A stretch of 63,891 nucleotides of DNA from Defluviicoccus sp. (lineage in GTDB: Bacteria > Pseudomonadota > Alphaproteobacteria > MPNO01). A model generated the notes under the pieces. That model was not told the origin of the DNA and did no database searches. It saw only the letters and a program-made list of their open reading frames with translations. Positions 36,514 to 45,586 of this stretch are shown here, piece by piece. The stretch covers positions 1 through 63,891 of the forward strand of contig JAPPGP010000013.1 in assembly GCA_028821395.1 (NCBI GenBank), read 5' to 3'. A program made the translations under genes and the position numbers. Within the stretch, counting starts at the first letter, position 1. Each line of letters begins with the position of its first letter.

Positions 36514-38217
36514 TCAGCGCACCCCGAGCGCGAAATCGGCGGTGCCGCCCGACGGCTCGAACTTCGAGAAGAACTCCGCGACGGCGGAGAGCTCGCCGTC
36601 GAGGGCGACCTCACCGCTCTCGATACCGTCTTCGAAGCTCGGACCGCCCCCCGCCCAGGCGCTCAGGAACCGCCGCGGGAAGGTGAGCGTCGCGTCGCGG
36701 CGTTCCGGCGGCGTCTCGTGGAACTGGCAGATGCCGCACCGGATCTCCAGGGCGAACGACTCCCCGGTGTCGGTCGTCGCGAAGACCAGCACGATCCGGG
36801 TGTCCATGCAGTCCTCGGCCCTCAGCCGGACAGTCAGCAGCTCCAGCAACCCGCCCATCGGGTAGTTGCGCGCCCGGTCGGGCTGGATCCGGTGGCCGCC
36901 GCGCTGCTCGCCCAGGCCGTCCTCCAGCTCCAGCGCCTGGCACAGCGCCCAGTTGCGCCATGTGCTGGTCTTCTGCCCGTAGCCCCAGGCGCGGAGCGCC
37001 GCCGCCTTCACGCCGCGCGCCTCCATGTCGGCGTTGTCCGCCCTGACCGCCCAGGTGGCGATGTCGGCCGCCCAGCGAAAATCCCCGTCCGCGATCGCCC
37101 GCCGCGCCTCGGCGAGCACGGCGTCGCGCCCGCCCATCGCGCGCACATAGCGCTCCGCCCGTTCGCGCCAGGGCAGCGGATCCAGCTCCACCGCGTCGCC
37201 CTGGAACCAGCCGACATAGCCGGCATAGACGCTGCGCACCGAGTGCTTGTAGCTGCCGTAGAACTCGCCGAGCCAGGGATGCGAGGCGAGATGCGGCGGC
37301 ATGGTCACCTTCTCCGCGAGCTCGTCCCAGGTGCAGCCCTTGTTGATCCATCTGACGGCCTGGTCGTGCAGGTGCTGGATCGCGTCCCGATGCGCGGTCA
37401 GCACGTCGTCCACGGCATCCGCGCCCTCCACGGTGGGCCCGTGGTGGGGGATAAGGATCTCCGCCTCGAAGGCGCGCAGCCGGTCGATCCCCTTGGCCCA
37501 CAGCATCGGGTTGCGAAACTGCGTGCCGCGCAGCGCATAGACGTTGGGAAAGGTCATGCCCTGGATGGCGTCGGCGGAGATCAGCACCTTCTCGTCGGGC
37601 AGCCAGACGACGCATTGGTCGTCGGTCTCGCTCGGCACGTGCACGACGTGCAGCCGGATGCCGGCGATCTCGACCTCCAGCCTGTCCTCGAAGGTCCGGG
37701 TCGGGTTGGCGAAGCCCGCCTTGCCGCGCCGGGGCGGGGCGCCGATCGCGCTGCCGAAGGAGCCGGTCTCGCCGAATCCCAGATGCGCGCCGAACTGATA
37801 GGGGCCGCGGCGGCGCCGGATCGGCGCGAGAATGCCCTCGTCGCGCAACAGATTGTCGGTCAGCTCGGACTGGGCGATGACTTCCACCCTGCCCGCCCGG
37901 ATGTCCTCTTCGGAGACGAAGCTGAAGATGCCGCTGACGTGATCGCCGTGAAAATGGGTCACGATCACGGCCCGGATCGGAAGGTCGGTGATCTCGCGGA
38001 AGGCGGCGGCGGCCTCGTCGCCCGGGAGCTCGCCGCTCAGCGTATCCACGAGCACGCAGCCGTCGGTGCCCACGATGAGCGTGCAGTTCGAGCCGGTATA
38101 GCAATGCGCGGTATGGATGCGACCCCGCGTGGTGATGATCCGCGGCGTGGCATAGAGCGCCATCTGGGCCGCGAGGTCGGGATGCACCCCCGGTTCGGCG
38201 ACGACTCTCTCTGGCAT
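36514..38217 (-). CDS. metallo-beta-lactamase-fold alkyl sulfatase-like protein
   Basis: The 567-residue protein has an N-terminal metallo-beta-lactamase domain with the binuclear zinc motif TH-FH-GDH (His88, His90, Asp92, His93) and later HVPSETDDQ and PHHGP. A dimerisation-type middle region (GCTWDELAEKVTMPPHL) and a C-terminal SCP2-like domain follow. This is the architecture of SdsA1/Pseudomonas alkylsulfatases, which cleave long-chain sulfate esters. No signal peptide is evident, whereas secreted SdsA has one. Sulfate-ester hydrolysis is plausible but unproven. It diverges from the oxygenase operon that starts at 38381. Confidence 0.85.
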   Translation of the reverse strand: MPERVVAEPGVHPDLAAQMALYATPRIITTRGRIHTAHCYTGSNCTLIVGTDGCVLVDTLSGELPGDEAAAAFREITDLPIRAVIVTHFHGDHVSGIFSFVSEEDIRAGRVEVIAQSELTDNLLRDEGILAPIRRRRGPYQFGAHLGFGETGSFGSAIGAPPRRGKAGFANPTRTFEDRLEVEIAGIRLHVVHVPSETDDQCVVWLPDEKVLISADAIQGMTFPNVYALRGTQFRNPMLWAKGIDRLRAFEAEILIPHHGPTVEGADAVDDVLTAHRDAIQHLHDQAVRWINKGCTWDELAEKVTMPPHLASHPWLGEFYGSYKHSVRSVYAGYVGWFQGDAVELDPLPWRERAERYVRAMGGRDAVLAEARRAIADGDFRWAADIATWAVRADNADMEARGVKAAALRAWGYGQKTSTWRNWALCQALELEDGLGEQRGGHRIQPDRARNYPMGGLLELLTVRLRAEDCMDTRIVLVFATTDTGESFALEIRCGICQFHETPPERRDATLTFPRRFLSAWAGGGPSFEDGIESGEVALDGELSAVAEFFSKFEPSGGTADFALGVR

Positions 38218-38305
38218 GATTGCTCCTAAGGAAAATCGGGGAAGGCGTCAGTTTAGCCGCACGCAGGCCCGAAGTAGATCGCGCGGTGGCCTTCGCGGCC
38301 CGCCG

Positions 38306-38334
38306 TTGACACCACCCGGACGCAAGTCGAAACT
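38306..38334 (+). promoter_or_regulatory. possible sigma-70-like promoter of the Rieske operon
   Basis: TTGACA (38306-38311) is a perfect -35 hexamer; 17 bases later GAAACT is only a weak -10. It lies in the divergent gap 47 bases ahead of the first gene of the operon. The match is suggestive only. Confidence 0.25.
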
Positions 38335-38380
38335 CCAGGGGCCGGAGTTCTGTGACGCGAGACAGGCCAGGGGTGTTCGA

Positions 38381-39367
38381 ATGAACACGACCTCCGTGAG
38401 CATCGCGCTGGAACGCTACGATCGCCACATCCCGTTCTTCATGGGGACCGTCGCGCTGCCGGAGAGCCTGGAGCTCGTTCCCCTCGAAGTCGCCGTCGGC
38501 CCGATGCCGGGACGCCGGGACGGCATGGACCGTCACGGCCGGATGTTCAACGAGCACGCCTTCGATATCTGCGAGCAATCGCTGGCGTCCTACATCATGG
38601 CGAAGAGCCGCAACCTGCCGTTCTCGGCGACGCCGGTGTTCCCCCGGCGTCTGTTCAGCCAGAGCCAGATTTTCGTCAACGTGGACGCCGGTATCGAGGC
38701 GCCTTCCGACCTGAGCGGAAAGAGGGTCGGGGTCTGGTCGTTTCAGAACACGCTTTGCGTGCTCCTGAAAGGCGACCTCAGGCGCGAATACGGCGTGAGC
38801 TGGGCCGACATTCATTGGTACGCCCAGAACCCGGAGCTGATCCCGTGGCAGCCCCGCGAGGGACTCTCCATCCAGGCTATTGCCGGCGGCAAGGACTTGG
38901 GCCGGATGCTGATCGAGGGCGAGCTGGACGCGATCCTGCACCCCGAGCCGCCACCCGAGATCCTTGAGCGGACCGATCGCGTCCGCCGCCTGTTTCCCGA
39001 CAGCCGCGCGGTCGCGGAGCGCTATTTCGACAAGAACGGGTACTTCCCGATCATGCACGTGCTCAGCTTTCGCCAAGACGTCGTCGACCGGGAGCCGTGG
39101 CTGCCGCTGGCGATCATCGATGTCTGGGAGGACGCCAAAATCCAGGCGGACGCGTTCTACGACGACCCCGGGTTCCTCCAGCTCGCCTTCGGGCGTTCCG
39201 AGTACGAGCAGCAGCGCGAGACCATGGGCGCCGACCTGTTCCCCTCGGGCCTGGCCGCGAACCGGGACTACCTCGACAGGTTCATCGACGACATGGTGGA
39301 CCAGGAGCTGATCGATCGACGGATCGGGGTCGAGACCCTGTTCCACGAGTCGACCTGGACGACGTGA
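38381..39367 (+). CDS. 4,5-dihydroxyphthalate decarboxylase-like protein
   Basis: The 328-residue paralogue of the gene at 15675-16655 keeps LERYDRH, PVFPRRLFSQSQ and DAILHPEPPPE. It has no signal peptide, so an enzymatic role in the cytoplasm is favoured. ATG 38381 follows the paralogue's N-terminus. It heads a run of three Rieske oxygenase genes and an ABC importer, which supports a role in decarboxylating an oxidised aromatic acid, as in phthalate catabolism. It may instead act as a small-molecule binding protein. The substrate is unknown. Confidence 0.82.
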   Translation: MNTTSVSIALERYDRHIPFFMGTVALPESLELVPLEVAVGPMPGRRDGMDRHGRMFNEHAFDICEQSLASYIMAKSRNLPFSATPVFPRRLFSQSQIFVNVDAGIEAPSDLSGKRVGVWSFQNTLCVLLKGDLRREYGVSWADIHWYAQNPELIPWQPREGLSIQAIAGGKDLGRMLIEGELDAILHPEPPPEILERTDRVRRLFPDSRAVAERYFDKNGYFPIMHVLSFRQDVVDREPWLPLAIIDVWEDAKIQADAFYDDPGFLQLAFGRSEYEQQRETMGADLFPSGLAANRDYLDRFIDDMVDQELIDRRIGVETLFHESTWTT

Positions 39368-39379
39368 GAGGCTACGGCC

Positions 39380-40450
39380 ATGTTTCTGGAAAACTTCTGG
39401 TATGTCGCCGGCTTCCCCGACGAGTTCGGCCGGAAGCTCCTGGCGCGGACCTTTCTCGGTCAGGCCGTGGTGCTGTTTCGCGCCTCGGACGGCGCCGTGG
39501 TGGCGTTCGAGGATCGCTGCGCCCATCGCCGGCTTCCGCTGTCGCTGGGCCGGCTGGACAACGACACCATCGAGTGCGGATATCACGGGCTGGTCTACGA
39601 CCGCACGGGGGCCTGCATCAAGGTGCCGGGCCAGGAGCGCATCCCCAGGGGCGCGCGGGTCCGGTCCTACCCCGTCGTCGACCGGCACGGCTATGTCTGG
39701 ATCTGGATGGGCGCCCCGGAGCTGGCCGACGAAGGGAAGATCCCGGATTTCAGCCGGCTGACCGATCCCAGCCTGGGGCGTCACCGGATCGCGCTCCACA
39801 TCCTCGGCAACTACCAGTTGATCGTCGACAACCTGCTGGATCTCTCGCACCTGCCCTACGTGCACGCCACCACGACCGGGAACCCGCCGGTCTCCGAAGA
39901 TGCGAAGGTGGCGAACGAGCGCCACGGCGACACGGTGCAGGTGAAGCGCTGGGCAAGGGATGTCCAGCCGTCGCGCACCTTCGCCGAGTTCGGCGAGTAC
40001 CGCGAGAATATCGACATGTGGACGATATCCCAGTTCCAGCCGCCCTCCTACATCCGGGTGAGCTACGGCTCGGTTCCCGCCAGCCGCGGCATACCCGAGG
40101 GCGGCCCCCCCGGCGACGCCATATGGCAGCCCGGGCATTGGGGCTTTCAGGTGTTTCACGGCCTTACGCCGGAGACCGAGGTCACGACGCACCAGTTCCG
40201 CTACATCCTGCACGAGAAGGGAGCGGCGGACGCGGCGACGACGGCCGAGTTCTATCGTCAGAACGATCAGATCATCAATGAGGACCGGGTGATCTTCGAG
40301 GCCCAGCAGAAGGCCCTGTCGAGCGACCCCCACGGCGCTACCGCCGACGACCTCAAGTCCGACGCGACCATCGTCGCCGATGGCGGGCTGGACCTGGCCC
40401 GGGCGATCAACACGCAGATCGCTCGGAAATCCGACGCGCCGCCTCGGTGA
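39380..40450 (+). CDS. Rieske non-heme iron oxygenase (phthalate/VanA type)
   Basis: The 356-residue oxygenase has the Rieske [2Fe-2S] ligands Cys47, His49, Cys66 and His69 (CAHRR, CGYHG). The mononuclear-iron region is DNLLDLSHLPYVHAT, with His and Asp ligands. The length matches vanillate O-demethylase/phthalate dioxygenase oxygenases, which hydroxylate or O-dealkylate aromatics with electrons from a separate reductase. No reductase or ferredoxin gene lies in the window. It starts 12 bases after the decarboxylase-like gene. The substrate is unknown; the three paralogues here may share one route or different ring positions. Confidence 0.93.
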   Translation: MFLENFWYVAGFPDEFGRKLLARTFLGQAVVLFRASDGAVVAFEDRCAHRRLPLSLGRLDNDTIECGYHGLVYDRTGACIKVPGQERIPRGARVRSYPVVDRHGYVWIWMGAPELADEGKIPDFSRLTDPSLGRHRIALHILGNYQLIVDNLLDLSHLPYVHATTTGNPPVSEDAKVANERHGDTVQVKRWARDVQPSRTFAEFGEYRENIDMWTISQFQPPSYIRVSYGSVPASRGIPEGGPPGDAIWQPGHWGFQVFHGLTPETEVTTHQFRYILHEKGAADAATTAEFYRQNDQIINEDRVIFEAQQKALSSDPHGATADDLKSDATIVADGGLDLARAINTQIARKSDAPPR

Positions 40451-40486
40451 CGCCGGGTCTGCGCACGACCCGGGGAGAAGACGAGG

Positions 40487-41560
40487 ATGTTCCTGGAGAA
40501 CAACTGGTACGTCGCCGCCTGGTCCGATGAGATCGGCCGGTCCCTGTTTCCCCGGACCCTGCTCGACCGGCCGGTCGTCATGTACAGGAAGCGGGACGGC
40601 AGCGTGGTCGCGCTCGAAGACCGCTGCGCGCACCGCAAGCTTCCGCTGTCGCTCGGCCGGCTCGTCGACGACGGGATCGAATGCGGCTATCACGGGCTGG
40701 TCTATGACTGCTCGGGCCAGTGCGTGCACGTGCCCGGACAGGTCCGGGTCCCGCGCCGCGCGCGCACGCGGGCCTATCCGGTGGTGGAACGCGACCAGTT
40801 CATACTGATCTGGATGGGCGATCCCGAGCGCGCGGACCCCGGCAAGATAGTCAGCTTTCCGCGGCTGAGCGACCCGTCATGGGGGTGCAGCAAGGTGCGG
40901 CTGTACGTGAAGGCGAACTACCTGCTGATCTTCGACAACCTGCTCGATCTCTCGCATGTCGCCTATGTCCACAACACGACGATCGGCAACGCGCCCGTCG
41001 CCGAGGACGCGACGATCGACATCGTGCGGGAGGGCAACGACGTCAGCGTGACGCGGGAGATGGTCGATGTCCCCGCCGCCCCCAACTACGCGCAGTTCGG
41101 ACCCTACCAGGGGCAATTCGACCGGTGGCAGGTCGGGAAGTACATCTACCCCTCCTACTTCTACATCAACAACGGGTGCGCCGCGGCAAACAGCGGTAAC
41201 GGCGACAATTCGAGACTCGACACCCCCGGAGAATGGGGGTTTCAGGTCTATCACGGCATCACCCCCGAGACGGAGAGGACGACGCATCAGTTCTGGGTCA
41301 TCGCCCACGATCTGGAGATGATCGAGGAGCAGGATCGGCCGGAGTTCTACCGGCAGCATCACCAGGTCATCGGTGAAGATGTGGTCATGTACGAAGCCCA
41401 GCAGCACTCGCTCGATACCGACCCGGCCGGCGCGACGCCCTACGACGTGCGGAGCCGGGCGGTGATCGAGGCGGATACCGGGCTGACGATCGCGCGCAAC
41501 ATCATCAGACAGCTGCACAAGGATATCGCAGCAAGAACCCAACCGGCGGACCCGGCATAG
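40487..41560 (+). CDS. Rieske non-heme iron oxygenase (phthalate/VanA type)
   Basis: The 357-residue paralogue of the preceding gene carries Cys47, His49, Cys66 and His69 at the same positions, and the iron region FDNLLDLSHVAYVHNT. It is 36 bases downstream in the same operon. Divergence beyond the motifs suggests a different substrate rather than a recent duplicate. As with the others, a reductase must come from elsewhere. Confidence 0.93.
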   Translation: MFLENNWYVAAWSDEIGRSLFPRTLLDRPVVMYRKRDGSVVALEDRCAHRKLPLSLGRLVDDGIECGYHGLVYDCSGQCVHVPGQVRVPRRARTRAYPVVERDQFILIWMGDPERADPGKIVSFPRLSDPSWGCSKVRLYVKANYLLIFDNLLDLSHVAYVHNTTIGNAPVAEDATIDIVREGNDVSVTREMVDVPAAPNYAQFGPYQGQFDRWQVGKYIYPSYFYINNGCAAANSGNGDNSRLDTPGEWGFQVYHGITPETERTTHQFWVIAHDLEMIEEQDRPEFYRQHHQVIGEDVVMYEAQQHSLDTDPAGATPYDVRSRAVIEADTGLTIARNIIRQLHKDIAARTQPADPA

Positions 41561-41588
41561 GGAAGCCGCCGCGACAGGAGGACGACCA

Positions 41589-42713
41589 ATGGCGAGAAAC
41601 CCGAATAGGACGATCACGCGAAGGGAGGTCATGAAGGGCGCCGGCGCCGGCGTGGCGACGGCCGTGCTGGGCGGCGCGATGGGGTTCCCGGCCCCCGCCA
41701 TCGCCAAGAACAAGACGCTCGACTTCACGCTCTCGTGGCTGCCCACCGGCCAGTACGCCTATGTCACGCTGGCCAAGCAGATGTTCTGGAAGAAGCGCGG
41801 GCTCGACGTCAGCGTCAAGCGTGGCTACGGCTCGCTGGCGACCATCCAGGCGATGAACACCGGCAAGTTCGATGTCGGCGGCGCGGCGACCTCGACCGCG
41901 CTCTTGGGCATGTTCCGCGGCCTCGACCTCAGATTCGTCGCGACCCACGCCTACGATTCGACGATGGGCTTCATCGTGCCCGCCGACGGGCCGATCAACA
42001 CGCCCAAGGACTTCGAGGGCAAGAAGCTCGGCCTGGTGCCGACCAGCGGCGAGACGCCGTTCGTGCCGACTTACCTTAAGCTCGCCGGGGTCGACGAGAG
42101 CAAGATCCAGGTCGTCGCGCTCGATTCGCAGCTCGTCGAGCAGGCGCTGCTCTCCGGACGCGTAGACATCATCGTCGGCTTCGGGATGAGCTCGACGCCC
42201 AAGTTCATCATGAAGGACTTCAAGGTGAAGCTCCTGCCGTTCTCGGGCGTGGGGCTCAAGTTCTACTGGGTCAACTCGCTGATCCGGCCCGAGTTCCTGA
42301 AGAAGGAGCCGCAGGTCTGCGCCGATATCGTCGCCGGCTTGCTGGAGGGGCAGAAATTCGCTCTGCTCAACCCCGAAGAGGCGGTCGAACGCCATCTCAA
42401 GGAGTATCCGGAGATTGCCGCGCTGACGAAGGGCAAGCTCGATGTCGAGCTCGGCGTAAACATGATCAACGCGAATCTGATCACCGAGGAGACGATGAAG
42501 CACTCTCTCGGCTACACCGATCTCGACAAGATCCGCGAGCAGATCCAGCTGGTGCGCAAGTTCGTCGCCAAGAAGGAGGACCCGAGCCCGCCGCCCGTCG
42601 AGTCGTTCGTCTCCAACGACATGATCGGCAAGGTCACGCTCACGCCCGACGAGTGGAAGGCGGCCAGGGAGAAGTCCAGGAGCTATGGCGAGATCCTGGG
42701 CCTGAAGGTCTAG
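41589..42713 (+). CDS. NitT/TauT-type ABC transporter substrate-binding protein (Tat-exported)
   Basis: The 374-residue periplasmic receptor has a twin-arginine signal (TRREVMKG, RR at 11-12, then an Ala/Gly hydrophobic core ending near PAIA) and the SsuA/ThiY-like fold with TLDFTLSWLPTGQYAYVTLA. Family members bind nitrate, taurine, pyrimidine precursors or phthalate-type acids. It lies 28 bases from the ATPase gene, with which it should form a three-part importer. The Tat route suggests folding before export. Confidence 0.92.
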   Translation: MARNPNRTITRREVMKGAGAGVATAVLGGAMGFPAPAIAKNKTLDFTLSWLPTGQYAYVTLAKQMFWKKRGLDVSVKRGYGSLATIQAMNTGKFDVGGAATSTALLGMFRGLDLRFVATHAYDSTMGFIVPADGPINTPKDFEGKKLGLVPTSGETPFVPTYLKLAGVDESKIQVVALDSQLVEQALLSGRVDIIVGFGMSSTPKFIMKDFKVKLLPFSGVGLKFYWVNSLIRPEFLKKEPQVCADIVAGLLEGQKFALLNPEEAVERHLKEYPEIAALTKGKLDVELGVNMINANLITEETMKHSLGYTDLDKIREQIQLVRKFVAKKEDPSPPPVESFVSNDMIGKVTLTPDEWKAAREKSRSYGEILGLKV

Positions 42714-42741
42714 CGTAGCGGCTTACGACCCCGGGGCCGGA

Positions 42742-43584
42742 ATGGCGCAGGATCGGATGACCGGGACTTCTTCCGGTCCCGGGGGCGAGCGCGACGCCGA
42801 CATCGTATGCCGGCAAGTGCGCAAGGTTTACCACGCCAACGGAAGGCCGTTGGAAGCCGTCCGCAACGCGGATTTCTCGGTGGCCGACGGCGAGTTCGTC
42901 GCGCTGCTGGGGCCGAGCGGCTGCGGCAAGAGCACGCTCCTGATGATGATCGGGGGGATCGAGAGCATCACCAGCGGGGAGATCCATGCCGGCGGCGAGC
43001 CGGTGACGGGACCGAGGCGGGAGTTCGGGATCATGCTCCAGGATCCCACCTTGCTGCCGTGGAAGTCGGCGATGGACAACGTGATGTTCCCGATCGACAT
43101 GATGCGCCTGTCCCGCAGGCAGTACATGGACCGCGCGCTTGAGCTTCTCCACACCATCGGGCTGGCCGGGTTCGAGAGGGCGAAGCCCAGGGAGCTGTCC
43201 GGTGGGATGCGCCAGCGGGTCGCGATCTGCCGCGCCCTGATCAGCGATCCCCGGGTGCTGCTGATGGACGAGCCGTTCAGCGCGCTCGACGCGATGACGC
43301 GCGACGAGATGAACATCCTCATGCTGGATCTCTGGCAGACCTACCGCAAGACGGCGATCTTCGTCACCCATTCGATCCGCGAGGCGGTGCTTCTGTCCGA
43401 CCGCGTGCTGGTCATGCGCGACCGCCCGTCGACGATCATCAGCGACACCAGCATCCCGTTCCCGCGCCCGCGGGACATCAGCCTCGGCGAGACGCCGGAG
43501 TTCAACGAGATCTGCGCCATGCTGCGCGAGCAAATCGAGGTAGCGCGGAGCAACGGCGCGGCAGAGCGCGGGGCGGCGTCGTGA
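42742..43584 (+). CDS. ABC transporter ATP-binding protein (NitT/TauT type)
   Basis: The 280-residue ATPase has Walker A GPSGCGKST (57-65), signature LSGGMRQR (152-159), Walker B LLMDEP (173-178) and the H-loop His in FVTHSIREA. It energises import of the solute captured by the upstream receptor. Its stop overlaps the permease start by four bases, so the two are coupled. Confidence 0.95.
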   Translation: MAQDRMTGTSSGPGGERDADIVCRQVRKVYHANGRPLEAVRNADFSVADGEFVALLGPSGCGKSTLLMMIGGIESITSGEIHAGGEPVTGPRREFGIMLQDPTLLPWKSAMDNVMFPIDMMRLSRRQYMDRALELLHTIGLAGFERAKPRELSGGMRQRVAICRALISDPRVLLMDEPFSALDAMTRDEMNILMLDLWQTYRKTAIFVTHSIREAVLLSDRVLVMRDRPSTIISDTSIPFPRPRDISLGETPEFNEICAMLREQIEVARSNGAAERGAAS

Positions 43585-44420
43585 AGGACCAGCCACAAAT
43601 CCTGCCGGTCGAGGGGTCCGTCATCGAGGGGCCCGGGCGCTACCGCCGGCGACTGATCACGCTTTCCCGGCAGGCTCTGCTCGCGTCGGTCCTGCCGATC
43701 CTGACGGCGGTGATGGCGCTGCTCGCCTGGGAACTCCTGGTCCAACAAAGCGGGATCGCGCATTCGATCCTGCCGCCGCCGAGCGCCATCTTCGACAAGC
43801 TGCTCGATTTTCTCGGGCTGCTGCTCAAGCACGCCGTGCCCACCACCTACGAGACGCTGGTGGCGTTCGGGATCTCCATCCCGATCGGGATCGTGCTGGC
43901 GGCCATCATGATCTACTCGCCGCCGATCAACCGGGCGCTCTACGCGAATCTGGTCTTCTTTCAGTTGATCCCGAAGATCGCGCTGGCGCCCATGTTCATC
44001 GTCTGGCTGGGGATCGGCGCGGAGTCGCGGGTCGCGTTCTCCATCTTCATCAGTTTTTTCCCGATCCTGATCTCCACCGTCACCGGCCTGCAGGCGGTCG
44101 ACCGCGACATGCTCCGGCTCTGCAAGGCAGTCGGCGCAAGCGACTGGCAGGTCCTCATCCACGTCCGGTTTCCCTATTCGTTCCCCTACATTTTCGCCGG
44201 CATGAAGGTCGCGGTGACGCTTGCGATCATCGGCGTCGTGGTGGGAGAGTTCATCGCCTCGACCGAGGGGCTCGGCTATCTCATCCTGTTCGCGTCGTCG
44301 CGCCAGCAGACCGATCTCGGGCTCGCCGCGATAACGGTGCTCTGCGTCGTCGGGCTGATGTTCTACGCGCTCGTCGTGCTGAGCGAGATGGTCATCGAGA
44401 AATTCTACGGCAGCCATTGA
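43581..44420 (+). CDS. ABC transporter permease (NitT/TauT type)
   Basis: The 279-residue inner-membrane protein has about six helices and the EAA-type loop in the form AVGASDWQVLIHVRFPYSFPYIFAG (about residues 182-206), where the ATPase docks. It begins at GTG 43581, overlapping the ATPase stop. It completes the importer, which lies between the second and third Rieske genes. The solute is probably the oxygenases' substrate. Confidence 0.93.
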   Translation: MKDQPQILPVEGSVIEGPGRYRRRLITLSRQALLASVLPILTAVMALLAWELLVQQSGIAHSILPPPSAIFDKLLDFLGLLLKHAVPTTYETLVAFGISIPIGIVLAAIMIYSPPINRALYANLVFFQLIPKIALAPMFIVWLGIGAESRVAFSIFISFFPILISTVTGLQAVDRDMLRLCKAVGASDWQVLIHVRFPYSFPYIFAGMKVAVTLAIIGVVVGEFIASTEGLGYLILFASSRQQTDLGLAAITVLCVVGLMFYALVVLSEMVIEKFYGSH

Positions 44421-44466
44421 CCGGTCCGATGAGCGACGGATCGAGCAACCTGTAGGGACTGAGCCC

Positions 44467-45492
44467 ATGTTCGTCAGAAATTCCTGGTACGTGGCGGCGT
44501 GGTCGGACGAGCTTCGGGACACGCCGCTCGGCCTGGTCCTGCTGCGCGAACCGATCGTCCTGTACCGGGACGCCGGCGGCGCGCCGATCGCGCTGGAAGA
44601 CCGCTGCGTGCATCGGCGCGTGCCGCTCTCCATGGGAACCGTCTCGGGCGATCGCATCCGGTGCATCTATCACGGCTTCGTCTACGACCGCACGGGCGCC
44701 TGCGTCGGGATCCCCGGGCAGTCTGCAATCCCGGCGGAGGCGAGGGTGCGGAGCTACCCGGTCGTCGACCGCCATGGCTGCATCTTCGTCTGGATGGGAA
44801 GCCCGGAAAGGGCCGACGAAGCCCTGATCCCCGATTTCTCGACGCTTCGAAAGCCGGGCTACGGCGTGACCAGAAAGCATGTCAGGCTGGAGACCCACTA
44901 CCAGCTCATCATCGACAACTTGCTGGACCTTTCGCACCTCGCCTATCTGCATGCGTCCAGCGTGGGCCAGGCGGAGCTCGCCGAGCTGGCGAAAGTGACG
45001 ACCGAGGTCGAGGGCGATATCGTGAGGGTTTCGCGATGGACGCTCGACGTCCCCGCGGTTCGCACCTATCGGCAGTTCGGCCGGTACGAGACCAATATCG
45101 ACCGCTGGCAGATCTCCGAGTTCAGGCCGCCCTGCTTCTTCATAATCGACAACGGCGCCGCGTCGACCGGAACCGGCGCCCCCGAGGGCAAGACCGGGGA
45201 GAACCGCTGGGGCTTCAACGTGTGCCACGGCATCACCCCGGAGACCGAGACGACGACGCATTACTTCTGGGCCCTGTCGCACGATTTCAGCGACACCGAG
45301 GATCGTCTGCAGGAGTTCTACCGCCAGCAGCACGCGGTGGTCGGAGAAGACATCTCCATCTTCGAGGCGCAGCAGAAATCCATCGACCTCGATCCATCGG
45401 CCAGGACCGTCGACTTCAAGTACGACGCCGGACCGCTCAGGGCCCGCACGATCGTGGAGCGGCTGGTCGCCGAGGAAGCCGCCGGGGCGTGA
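44467..45492 (+). CDS. Rieske non-heme iron oxygenase (phthalate/VanA type)
   Basis: The third oxygenase of the operon has 341 residues with Cys47, His49, Cys66, His69 (CVHRRV, CIYHG) and the iron region DNLLDLSHLAYLHAS. It follows the permease by 46 bases and precedes the HD-domain gene by 94. The cluster Cys and His keep the same positions as in the other two, while the rest has diverged. It may act on a different ring position or a downstream product. No electron donor is encoded nearby. Confidence 0.93.
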   Translation: MFVRNSWYVAAWSDELRDTPLGLVLLREPIVLYRDAGGAPIALEDRCVHRRVPLSMGTVSGDRIRCIYHGFVYDRTGACVGIPGQSAIPAEARVRSYPVVDRHGCIFVWMGSPERADEALIPDFSTLRKPGYGVTRKHVRLETHYQLIIDNLLDLSHLAYLHASSVGQAELAELAKVTTEVEGDIVRVSRWTLDVPAVRTYRQFGRYETNIDRWQISEFRPPCFFIIDNGAASTGTGAPEGKTGENRWGFNVCHGITPETETTTHYFWALSHDFSDTEDRLQEFYRQQHAVVGEDISIFEAQQKSIDLDPSARTVDFKYDAGPLRARTIVERLVAEEAAGA

Positions 45493-45586
45493 ACCGGATC
45501 CCCGCCCGGTCCGCGTCCGTTGACGGTCCTCCGTCCCCGTTCTAGCCTCGTCGGGTCGTTTCGACGCGGGGAGAGAGGAAATCCCG

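Noticed and set aside
36611-40729. Minus-strand open frame of 1372 residues
   Set aside because: It crosses two Rieske genes, the decarboxylase-like gene and part of the MBL gene in the wrong frame; no domain is visible in it, whereas the genes in the other frames have intact motifs.
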